A DNA stretch of 64,000 bases from Opitutaceae bacterium (GTDB lineage: Bacteria > Verrucomicrobiota > Verrucomicrobiia > Opitutales > Opitutaceae). Below are positions 43,430-50,823 of this stretch, piece by piece. The translations under genes and the position numbers were made by a program. The stretch covers positions 1-64,000 of the forward strand of contig CANJNJ010000001.1 of the NCBI GenBank assembly GCA_947474995.1, in the 5' to 3' direction. The notes beneath the pieces were generated by a model. The model was not told where the DNA came from. It did no database searches and saw only the letters and a program-made list of their open reading frames with translations. The first letter of the stretch is position 1. The number at the start of each line of letters is the position of its first letter.

Positions 43430-44629
43430 TCACGCGAAGCTGCCGCCCTGGACGAGGCCGAGTTCCCGGCGGCGGCGTTTGCGCTCCGTGGCGGCGGCAC
43501 GCGCGTAACCGGTCCGGCGGTGTTCGAGCAGCGGATCGACGGGCAGCTGGTTCGCCCTGCGCCAGGCGTGCAACGCCGGGGTCACGTCGGTGGCAAACGC
43601 CCGCTGCAGCAGGCGCTCGGCATCGACCACGTTGTTCTTCGCCTGCGCGCGACGGAGCGCGTCGTGATCGACCAGCGCCGCCTTGGCATAAAGTGCCTGT
43701 GCCATCACCACGGTCTCAATCGTCGCCTCGATTTTCGGCTTCTCGTTGTGGCACTGGTCAATCATGTAGGCGATCTTCGGCATCCGGCCGCGGTCCGAGG
43801 CGAAGAAATGGATTTCGTGAAAAATCCGAAACGCCTGGTAGGGATCGATTGAACCCAGCGTGAGATCGTCGTCCGCGTAGCGCCGGTCATTAAAGTGGAA
43901 TCCACCCAGCATATCTTCGTCGAGCAACCACGCGACGATCTGCTCGATGTTCTGCGCAGCGTAATGGTGCCCCGTGTCGACCAAGACCTTCGCCCTGGGA
44001 CCGGCTTTCTTCGCGAGCACGTAAGCCATGCCCCAGTCGGCAATATCCGTCGCGTAGAAGGCGGGCTCGAAGGGCTTGTATTCAACCAACATGGTCTGCT
44101 TCGGCCCGAGCTTGCGGTGCAACGCCCGCAGCGAATCCTCAAAATTCTGCTTTCGTTCGCGGATGCTGCCCTGCCCGGGATAATTCGTTCCGTCGGCAAA
44201 CCACAGGGAAAGATATTCGCTGCCAACCGCTTTTCCGATGGCGACCGAATCATAGCAGTGCTGCAACGCGTGCGCCCGCACGGCGGCGTCATTATTCCCG
44301 AAGGAGCCCCATTTGTAGCACTGGTCCTGGAAGAGGTTCGGATTAATCGCCCCAATTTTTACGCCGTGCCGGCGCGCGAGCCGCGCGACCGCCTTGGGAT
44401 CCTCGCCGGGCTTGAAGTCCCAGAGGACGTGCACGGCGATGGTCGGACAGCATCCGGTCAAGGCGTGGACGTGACCGCCGTCGGCAAGTTTGTCCCCGAG
44501 ATCGATCGCGGCAGCGTCCTGGAAAAATTTTCCGAAGCGCGTGCCGGTGTCGGCGAAACCCCACGAGGGAGTCTCGATCGTGAACGTGTCGAGCGCCTCA
44601 CGGGCGCGGCGAAGTTGGGCCGGAGTCAT
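43430..44629 (-). CDS. rhaI: L-rhamnose isomerase, Pseudomonas stutzeri type
   Basis: The 399-residue TIM barrel converts L-rhamnose to L-rhamnulose and also rare aldoses/ketoses. The metal and catalytic residues E183, D218, H221, H245, D253, D255 and D291 align with a constant offset of 36 to those I recall for the P. stutzeri enzyme (E219, D254, H257, H281, D289, D291, D327). Visible context is MLVEYKPFEPAF, VLVDTGHHYA, GGFHFNDRRYADDDLT and YMIDQCHN. It is a separate family from E. coli RhaA. Neighbouring SDR and Ldh-family enzymes fit non-phosphorylated sugar catabolism. Confidence 0.9.
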   Translation of the reverse strand: MTPAQLRRAREALDTFTIETPSWGFADTGTRFGKFFQDAAAIDLGDKLADGGHVHALTGCCPTIAVHVLWDFKPGEDPKAVARLARRHGVKIGAINPNLFQDQCYKWGSFGNNDAAVRAHALQHCYDSVAIGKAVGSEYLSLWFADGTNYPGQGSIRERKQNFEDSLRALHRKLGPKQTMLVEYKPFEPAFYATDIADWGMAYVLAKKAGPRAKVLVDTGHHYAAQNIEQIVAWLLDEDMLGGFHFNDRRYADDDLTLGSIDPYQAFRIFHEIHFFASDRGRMPKIAYMIDQCHNEKPKIEATIETVVMAQALYAKAALVDHDALRRAQAKNNVVDAERLLQRAFATDVTPALHAWRRANQLPVDPLLEHRRTGYARAAATERKRRRRELGLVQGGSFA

Positions 44630-44724
44630 GGTTGAAAAGGGTCATGCTGCGCAACGAACGGCGGCTGTCAGCCGAGAAAAGTGGGTGGACTTGCCCGGCG
44701 CTGACTCGAAAGTAATTTCCCTCG

Positions 44725-45657
44725 ATGAGCGCACCACCGAATCCCAACTGGATCCGCTTTTGGTCAGGGCTGGCACTCGGCACTTGGGGCGCAACGTCCG
44801 GCTGGACCCAACCCACCCCGGCCCATCCCAAATCCGAACCGGAAAATCCCGAGGAGTTTTCCCGCGTGCAAGGATTGTTCGACGTCGATCTGCCCAAGAC
44901 CGTCGAGCGACTGCGGCCCAAATTGATAATCCATCCGCACTTCGGAGATTTTCTGCACCGCTCTTACCTGCGGCTGCCGGTCGCCGTGCGCTTTGGGCTC
45001 AGCGATCACCTCGAACTCAATGCCGAGGTGGAATCGTATTTGGCCCACGGGCTAAAAGGGCATGGCCCTGGTTACGGACTCGATCGGTTGAGCTTGGGCG
45101 CGAAGTACCAGTGGCAGCACTGGCTCCGGCCGGAGGTCGACGTCAGCACGGGCTTCAACGCGTCATTTCCCGTGGGTCGGCCTCCGCTCGATCTGACCGA
45201 CGGCTACACACACTTCGAACCCTATGTCACTTTCTCACGCCGCTGGCCGGAATACCCGCGGCTCACTCCCTTCGTCAGTCTCGGGACGAATTTGATGTGG
45301 CAGTCCTCGGTGCCCGGCACTTTTGCCCGCAATGACGCCCACTCGCATTCGCTGGGCGGCGCGGCCGGTTTTTTGTACGATCGCGACGCGCTGAAGTACA
45401 CGCTGGTCTTCAGCTATTGGACGACGTCGTTGATCGGGCGTGGGAGCCACCAGTTCGTGTCGGTCAATCCGAGCGTGCTTTGGCAACTGCCCCGCGCCCT
45501 CACGCTCTATTCCGACGGACGCTGGATCTTCGGCATTGGCGTCAAGGCCATGTTCGGTCCCGACGGCACCGAATTAGGGACCAGTGCCAAACTGCGCGGT
45601 GAATTCCGTTTCCTGCGCCGTTTTCGCTCCGCGCCAAATCAAGCAGGGAAAAAGTGA
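44725..45657 (+). CDS. Outer-membrane beta-barrel-like protein, unknown function
   Basis: The 310-residue protein has a weak N-terminal hydrophobic segment (FWSGLALGTWGATSGW). Many alternating-hydrophobicity strands follow (RLPVAVRFGLSDHLELNAEVESYL, RLSLGAKYQWQHWL, EVDVSTGFNASFPVG, KYTLVFSYWTT, ALTLYSDGRWIFGIGVKAMFG), as in MetA-type outer-membrane transporter-like barrels. No enzymatic motif is visible. It stands alone, with an intrinsic terminator just after it. The family is not identified with certainty. Confidence 0.65.
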   Translation: MSAPPNPNWIRFWSGLALGTWGATSGWTQPTPAHPKSEPENPEEFSRVQGLFDVDLPKTVERLRPKLIIHPHFGDFLHRSYLRLPVAVRFGLSDHLELNAEVESYLAHGLKGHGPGYGLDRLSLGAKYQWQHWLRPEVDVSTGFNASFPVGRPPLDLTDGYTHFEPYVTFSRRWPEYPRLTPFVSLGTNLMWQSSVPGTFARNDAHSHSLGGAAGFLYDRDALKYTLVFSYWTTSLIGRGSHQFVSVNPSVLWQLPRALTLYSDGRWIFGIGVKAMFGPDGTELGTSAKLRGEFRFLRRFRSAPNQAGKK

Positions 45658-45658
45658 T

Positions 45659-45690
45659 CGAGCGCCGGCGTCAGGCTCGGCGCTCATTTT
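45659..45690 (+). terminator. Intrinsic terminator of the barrel-protein gene
   Basis: GAGCGCCG at 45660-45667 pairs perfectly with CGGCGCTC at 45678-45685 around a 10-nt loop, and ATTTTAT follows directly. It begins 3 bp after the stop codon of the gene at 44725-45657. The stem is strong and the T-tract short, so plus-strand termination is likely. Confidence 0.7.
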
Positions 45691-45692
45691 AT

Positions 45693-45769
45693 GGAAGGCC
45701 GAGTTCCGCGGAGGCCGCAGGGCCACTCACCATTAGATCGGCCTCGGCGGAGCTCGGCCCTCCACGCGA
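45693..45769. repeat. Imperfect 25-bp inverted repeat, GGCCGAGTTCCG family
   Basis: The left arm at 45693-45717 (GGAAGGCCGAGTTCCGCGGA...) and the right arm at 45745-45769 are reverse complements with three mismatches across 25 bp, separated by 27 bp. It fills the convergent spacer before the Ldh-family gene. A related hairpin sharing GGCCGAGTTCCG lies at 62015-62043. Confidence 0.65.
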
Positions 45770-45777
45770 GATTCCAT

Positions 45778-46830
45778 TCACGAGCCCGCGGGCATAGGCA
45801 CGCTGAATTTTTTGCCCCACGGCTCGAGGCTCGGGAGGATGGCCGCGTAAAGTTCGATACCCGTTGCCAGTTGTTTCTCCCGGCGCCGCAACCCGGATTC
45901 ACCGGGCAGACGAACGCGCTCAAAACCCGGGCGGGGCGGATTTTCCCGACACGCGTCGGCGACAAATTCGGTCTGACGCGTGAAGTCCTTCCGTCCACCA
46001 AAGAATGCCGGATCAAAAACCTGGATAAAGATCGTGGCACCCCAGCCTTCGCCCGGTTCCGCGCGCCCGAAGCCCGCCAAGCCGCCGGTCAAAGCCTCGA
46101 CGAGCAACGCGAACGCATAACCCTTGTGCCCGTGATCCACTCCGCCCATCGGCAGGAGGGTGCCCGGCGGCTCGTTGAACAACACATTGGGATCGTCGGT
46201 CGGATTGCCGTCGGCATCGAGCAGCCATTTCCCAGGCATCGGCCGCTTCTCGTTCCGGCAGCGCGAAATCATGCCATTCGTCGTAATCGACATCGAGACG
46301 TCGAGAATCACGGGATAGCCGGCGGTCGGCCAGGCAGCCGCAAACGGATTCGGCGTGTACACCTTGCGCCGGCCGCCATGGGGCGCGACGCTGCTCATCG
46401 AGGGATCCGAGCAGGAAAGAATCACCATCAGGCCCTGTTCCGCAATGGGCCGCAAATACGCCGCCAGGCAGGCGATGTGGTGGCTGCGGCGAATCATCAG
46501 CGTGCAGGTGCCGTTCTTCTTGGCCCGTTCGGCCGCCAACGCCAGGCCGCGAACCGTAAGCCAAGGACCCGGCAGGCGGTTTCCGTCCCACGACACCGCC
46601 GCGGGAAAATCCGCGATCACGCGTTCCTGCCCGGTCTTGGTCAGTCCGCCCTTTTCCGCTTCGGCCAGATACTGCGGCAGCAACATCAGACCGTGGGTCG
46701 TGTGGCCCATCAGGTCGCCTTCCACGAGAATTTCCGCCACGACGCGGGCCTTGTCCGCCTCGACGCCCGCCTTCACCTGGAGGGCGGTGGCGAATTCAAT
46801 GAGTGTGGCCGGGGTATAACGGACGGACAT
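45778..46830 (-). CDS. Ldh family (malate/L-lactate-type) NAD(P)-dependent dehydrogenase
   Basis: The 350-residue protein belongs to the malate/L-lactate/sulfolactate dehydrogenase family, unrelated to classical LDH. Diagnostic parts are GDLMGHTTHGLMLLPQYL near residue 38 (catalytic His), MIRRSHHIACLAAYLRPIAEQGLMVI, YTPNPFAAAWPT, LDVSMSITTNGMI and MGGVDHGHKGYAFALLVEALTGGLAG. It oxidises a 2-hydroxy acid with NAD(P)+. In a rhamnose/sugar-acid neighbourhood it may act on a sugar-derived hydroxy acid. It lies 58 bp downstream of the TPR gene on the same strand. Confidence 0.93.
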   Translation of the reverse strand: MSVRYTPATLIEFATALQVKAGVEADKARVVAEILVEGDLMGHTTHGLMLLPQYLAEAEKGGLTKTGQERVIADFPAAVSWDGNRLPGPWLTVRGLALAAERAKKNGTCTLMIRRSHHIACLAAYLRPIAEQGLMVILSCSDPSMSSVAPHGGRRKVYTPNPFAAAWPTAGYPVILDVSMSITTNGMISRCRNEKRPMPGKWLLDADGNPTDDPNVLFNEPPGTLLPMGGVDHGHKGYAFALLVEALTGGLAGFGRAEPGEGWGATIFIQVFDPAFFGGRKDFTRQTEFVADACRENPPRPGFERVRLPGESGLRRREKQLATGIELYAAILPSLEPWGKKFSVPMPAGS

Positions 46831-46888
46831 GCGCGCAGCCTACGAACCGAAGGAGTGTCGGCTAGCACAAAGCGCGAGAAGCCGTCGG

Positions 46889-48904
46889 CTAGTTTTTCAA
46901 CCGACCCCGCCGGATGGCCGCGGCCCGGATTCGGGCAAGATTCGTTCGCGCCTCCTCGTCCGTCGGATTGAGGCGCAGGGCTTCTTCGTAATGCGAAATC
47001 GCTTCGGCGGCTCGGCCCAGCCGTGCCAACGCGTTGCCCATGGCGGTGTGGAGGACGGCCGCGCGCTCGGGTTGCAAACGCAGTGCCACCTCGTAGTGCG
47101 GCAATGCCTCCGCGGGACGCAGGTCTTCCAACAGTGCGTCGCCGAGCGCCGCGTTGGCCCCGGCATCATCCGGGCGAAGTCGCACCGCTTCGAAAAAATG
47201 CTTCAATCCCTCGGGCGCGCGACCGGCAGCGGAAAGCACCATGCCGAGAATCACGTGCGCTCCGGCGTCGTCCGGATTGAGTCGGACCGCCGCTTCGAGA
47301 TGCTGCAGCGCGTCGTCGAAACGTCCGACTTCGGCCAGCGCCTGGCCGAAACGCAGCTGCTCGTCCGCGGCGAGCAGTCCCACCTTCGCCGCCGCTTCAT
47401 AGTGCGCGATGGCCTCGGGCATTCGTCCCAGCCGCACAAGGGCGGCCGCGAGACCCACGTGGGTATCCGCCGAATCGAGTCCGAGCCGCCGCGCGTGCTC
47501 GTAGTGAATAAGCGCGTCCGACTCACGTCCGGACTGGAGCAAGGCACCCGCAAGGGCGAGGTGTGCGTTCCCCTCGTTCGGCGCCAGCCCGATGGCCGCT
47601 TCGTATTGCGCCGCCGCGTCTTTGGTCCGACCCGCCGCCAGCAACGCGTGACCGTAATGGAGCCGGGCACGGGAATTTCCCGGCACCTTCGCCACGGTGT
47701 CGCTCCAAATCGAAAGGGCGCTGCGATAGTCTTGGCTGCGCCGGTACGTCACCACCCCCAGAGCCACGGCGACGACCAGCAATCCGCCCATGGCGCGACG
47801 ACCACCCCAGGCGCGGAGGCCGACCACGAGGACGGCGCAGGGCGCAGCGAGCGCGAGGTAGCTTCGGTGCTCGGCCCCCCCTTCTGATGCGAACAGATCC
47901 AAGAGCGAACCGGGCAACAGCGTCAGGAAAAACCAGGCCGCCGCAAAACCGCGCATTGGCCAGCGCACCAGCGCCACTACGGCGGCGAGGCCTGCCAGCA
48001 AGACCAAGGTGGCTTGCAGCCAGATTTCGGCCAGGGATGCCGGCGCAAGTCGTCCGTAGTCCAGCACCAGCGGCGCCGGCCACACCGCGAGCTTCACGGA
48101 AAGCGCGATGACCCGAACGAGTGCGGATACAGCGTCCCAACCTGGGACGATCACCCCGCCACCGGGGCCCACTCCGCGAGCAACAAAATAAATCCACCCG
48201 GCCGACGTCGCGGCCAGCGCGAGATGAAACTTGCGCCTCAATCGCCAGGCCTCGCGCCAGGTGCCAGCCACAAAGGTGCGATCATAGATCAGAACCAGGA
48301 TCGGTATGGCGGCCCCCGCCGCTCCCGTGATCATGCCGCACAGGCAGGACAGCAACGCCACGGCCACCCATCCGCGCGACGGCGGGCCCTCAACGCCATG
48401 GATAAAGGCGTGGATCGTCCCGAGGCAAAAAATCGCGCCGAGTAGTTCCTCGCGCCCGGCGATTCCGATGACCGCGGACGTTTGCAGGGGATGCAGCAAC
48501 CAGAGCATCGCCGCGGCCAACGCGCTCGCAAACGGCGCCAACTTTGCCCCCTCGGCTATCGCGGGCCGCTGCAAGGTGCGATAAACGACGCCGAAGAGCA
48601 GGAGGCCCGCCACGAGATGCAGCAGAAGGTTGGTGGCGTGGTAACCGCGCACATCCCAGCCGCCGGCAGCGCGGTTCAGCACGAGCGAGAAACCGGTCAG
48701 CGGCCACGACCCCGGGACCGCGGCGCCGCGCGCGATGGTTGGAATATCTTCAAAGACAAACGGGATCGAGAAAGTAGCGCCATAGGTCACGAGCACCGCG
48801 ATCGCCAGGAGAACTGCCGCCAACACGACGGGCGGCCAGGTCTCCGGAAAAAGCAGCCGGCGTCGCGTGGGCAACGATTCGAGGGAAGCGCCTGGGACTG
48901 ACAT
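46889..48904 (-). CDS. Polytopic membrane protein with C-terminal TPR repeats
   Basis: The preferred start is the ATG at 48904 (671 residues); a start at 49012 would overlap lnt and span a palindromic repeat. The N-terminal half has about ten hydrophobic helices with a PMT/TMTC-like layout (SIPFVFEDIPTIARG, GYHATNLLLHLVAGLLLFGVVYRTL, WLLHPLQTSAVIGIAGREELLG). The C-terminal half from about residue 400 has six to seven TPR units (AAQYEAAIGLAPNEGNAHLALAGALLQSG and similar). Such TMTC-like proteins may be glycosyltransferases or assembly scaffolds; activity is unproven. Confidence 0.85.
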   Translation of the reverse strand: MSVPGASLESLPTRRRLLFPETWPPVVLAAVLLAIAVLVTYGATFSIPFVFEDIPTIARGAAVPGSWPLTGFSLVLNRAAGGWDVRGYHATNLLLHLVAGLLLFGVVYRTLQRPAIAEGAKLAPFASALAAAMLWLLHPLQTSAVIGIAGREELLGAIFCLGTIHAFIHGVEGPPSRGWVAVALLSCLCGMITGAAGAAIPILVLIYDRTFVAGTWREAWRLRRKFHLALAATSAGWIYFVARGVGPGGGVIVPGWDAVSALVRVIALSVKLAVWPAPLVLDYGRLAPASLAEIWLQATLVLLAGLAAVVALVRWPMRGFAAAWFFLTLLPGSLLDLFASEGGAEHRSYLALAAPCAVLVVGLRAWGGRRAMGGLLVVAVALGVVTYRRSQDYRSALSIWSDTVAKVPGNSRARLHYGHALLAAGRTKDAAAQYEAAIGLAPNEGNAHLALAGALLQSGRESDALIHYEHARRLGLDSADTHVGLAAALVRLGRMPEAIAHYEAAAKVGLLAADEQLRFGQALAEVGRFDDALQHLEAAVRLNPDDAGAHVILGMVLSAAGRAPEGLKHFFEAVRLRPDDAGANAALGDALLEDLRPAEALPHYEVALRLQPERAAVLHTAMGNALARLGRAAEAISHYEEALRLNPTDEEARTNLARIRAAAIRRGRLKN

Positions 48905-48973
48905 CAGGAAAAAATTGCAGCCCGCGGAGGCGGCGGCGATTCCGATTCGTGAGGTAACGCCGGACTCTTTCGC

Positions 48974-48995
48974 CACCGGTCGGAGACCGCCGCTA
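48974..48995. repeat. Palindrome with GTAG head at the lnt stop codon
   Basis: On the minus strand GTAG runs into CGGCGGTC, TCC and GACCGGTG, with a perfect inner stem CGGTC/GACCG. The TAG of the head is the lnt stop codon. The core GGTC-TCC-GACCGG matches the hairpin at 43402-43426, which also starts at a stop codon. Confidence 0.6.
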
Positions 48996-50657
48996 CTCGA
49001 TGGGTTCCGCAACCTGGGCCACCGGCACTTCGCCGAGCTTCAGGGCCAACAGGCCAAAGGTCATCAGACCGAGGCACGCGAGCACGAACCAGTCACCGTG
49101 CTCCGTGTAAAAACTGTTGCGCCCGACCCAACGCGTGTCGCGGATCACCGTGGCCGCCCGGGTGCCACGGATGTAAATGTTGCCCTGCTCGTCGGCGACC
49201 TTGAGGCGCACGCCGCCGAATTCGTCGATCCACCCGCTCCACCCGCCGTTGCCGCTGCGCAACACCGGGCGCCGCGTCTCGACCGCCCGCAGGACCGAGT
49301 GCGCCGCGTGCTGGTAGGCCGCCCCGCCTTCGCCGAACCAGGCATTGTTGGTCAGCACCGCGAGCACGCTTGAACCCGCAAGCACGCTACGGCGCGCGAG
49401 CTGCGGATAGATATCCTCGTAGCAAATCAACGGGCCGAAAACGATCGCGTCACCGCGCAGGTTGACGAGGAGCGGAGAGGAATCCTCGCCCCGGGCAAAA
49501 TCCCCGCCGATCGGCACGAACTTCGAAATCCATCCCAGCAGCGGACGCAGCGGAATATATTCCCCAAACGGCACCAGCTGCCGCTTCTTGTAATACTCCT
49601 CGGCCAGGCCGGCGTCCGGCGTGATGAGAAACGCACCGTTGTACCACGTTTCATTCGCCGCGCCGGCGTGATCGATCGCGATGGAACCCAGCAAGAGCGG
49701 CGCCTTCACCCGGGTGGAAAGCGATTCGGTGAACGCCTTGATCGCGACGTCATCGCGCACCGACATCGGGGTCACGGCCTCGGGCCACAGCACCAGGTCC
49801 GGCCTTGTCACCGTCGCGGCCATCGTGGTGCTCTCGAGCACCTGCATAATCGAAGGCAGTTTCGCCGGATCCCATTTCACCTCCTGCGGAATGTAGGGCT
49901 GCACGAAGGCCACGCGGGCGAGTGGCGCCGTGTAGCGCCCACGATTGAACCCCTCCTGAAAATGCGTGGACACGCAGGCCATCAACAGGAACAGCGCGAG
50001 AAAAAATTCCTGGCTGCGTTTGCCGAAGCCCGTCGCGCCTTCCCAAAACAGCCGGTGCGCGTAGGCGGCAAACCCGAGGTTGGCGACCACGAGCACAAAG
50101 GACACCCCGTAAGCGCCGGTCAGCGCGGAAATTTGCAGGATGGTCGCGCGCTCCCATTGGCTCGCGGCGAGCGGCAGCCACGGGAAGCCGCCGAAGAGCC
50201 ACGTGCGCGTCCATTCGATAATTACCCACACCCCTGCCAACCCGAGCACCGCCGCGAGTCGCGTGAAGGTGGGCCGACCCACCAGTCGCGGGAGCGTCCA
50301 CCACGCCGCGAGATACCACGTCCCGATCCAGGCGCCGACAAAAGGCCCGAGCAGGAAGAGTCCCACCCAGGTGACGTGGTGCAGCCAACCGAGGATAATG
50401 GTCCAGGCCACCGCCTGGGCGGCGAGCAGCGTCACGACGTAAAGCTTAAAGCGCGGCCGCCGGTAGGCCCAGAGCGCGCCGGGAACGAGCATGGCGTAGG
50501 CAAACTCGGGCGCCTTGAAGGGCGGAAACGAAATCACCGCGAGCACCACCGTGAGGACGAAAACGAATTGGGCCGCGACCCAGTCAGGACGGTCCCGCCA
50601 AAGCGAAGGCTTCGGAGCATACGGGTCGTCAGTCGGAGTTAGAGCACCGGGGGACAT
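48993..50657 (-). CDS. lnt: Apolipoprotein N-acyltransferase
   Basis: The 554-residue inner-membrane enzyme adds the third acyl chain to lipoproteins. The N-terminal ~230 residues hold about six to eight helices. The C-terminal nitrilase domain shows the catalytic triad E293 (LWPEAVTP), K358 (YKKRQLVPFGEYIP) and C412 (ICYEDIYP). NNAWFGEGGAAYQHAAHSVLRAVETRRPVLRSGNGG follows as in the family. The final helix is GDWFVLACLGLMTFGLLAL. The stop codon TAG coincides with a palindromic repeat. It lies downstream of secA with a 166-bp gap holding another repeat. Confidence 0.95.
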   Translation of the reverse strand: MSPGALTPTDDPYAPKPSLWRDRPDWVAAQFVFVLTVVLAVISFPPFKAPEFAYAMLVPGALWAYRRPRFKLYVVTLLAAQAVAWTIILGWLHHVTWVGLFLLGPFVGAWIGTWYLAAWWTLPRLVGRPTFTRLAAVLGLAGVWVIIEWTRTWLFGGFPWLPLAASQWERATILQISALTGAYGVSFVLVVANLGFAAYAHRLFWEGATGFGKRSQEFFLALFLLMACVSTHFQEGFNRGRYTAPLARVAFVQPYIPQEVKWDPAKLPSIMQVLESTTMAATVTRPDLVLWPEAVTPMSVRDDVAIKAFTESLSTRVKAPLLLGSIAIDHAGAANETWYNGAFLITPDAGLAEEYYKKRQLVPFGEYIPLRPLLGWISKFVPIGGDFARGEDSSPLLVNLRGDAIVFGPLICYEDIYPQLARRSVLAGSSVLAVLTNNAWFGEGGAAYQHAAHSVLRAVETRRPVLRSGNGGWSGWIDEFGGVRLKVADEQGNIYIRGTRAATVIRDTRWVGRNSFYTEHGDWFVLACLGLMTFGLLALKLGEVPVAQVAEPIE

Positions 50658-50709
50658 GCAGCGAGAATTACCCGCGACGGGGGGCGGCGGCGCAAGGGCG
50701 GAGTTTTCT

Positions 50710-50792
50710 GGTTTGTAGTCCCGCCTTCAGGCGGCATCCGAAAAATTCACCCAAGCGCCCAAACTTTCGTCTGAAGGCGGAACTACAAACCA
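50710..50792. repeat. GTAG-headed inverted REP pair between lnt and secA
   Basis: The left arm GTAG-TCCCGCC-TTCA-GGCGGCA lies at 50715-50736 and the right arm is the inverted TTTCGTC-TGAA-GGCGGAA-CTAC at 50765-50786, both extended outward by GGTTT/AAACC. The arms are imperfect copies of the perfect pair at 58435-58502. It sits 32 bp from the secA stop. Confidence 0.75.
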
Positions 50793-50823
50793 AGCTACCA
50801 ACAGTGCCCTCGCCCTGTGATCC

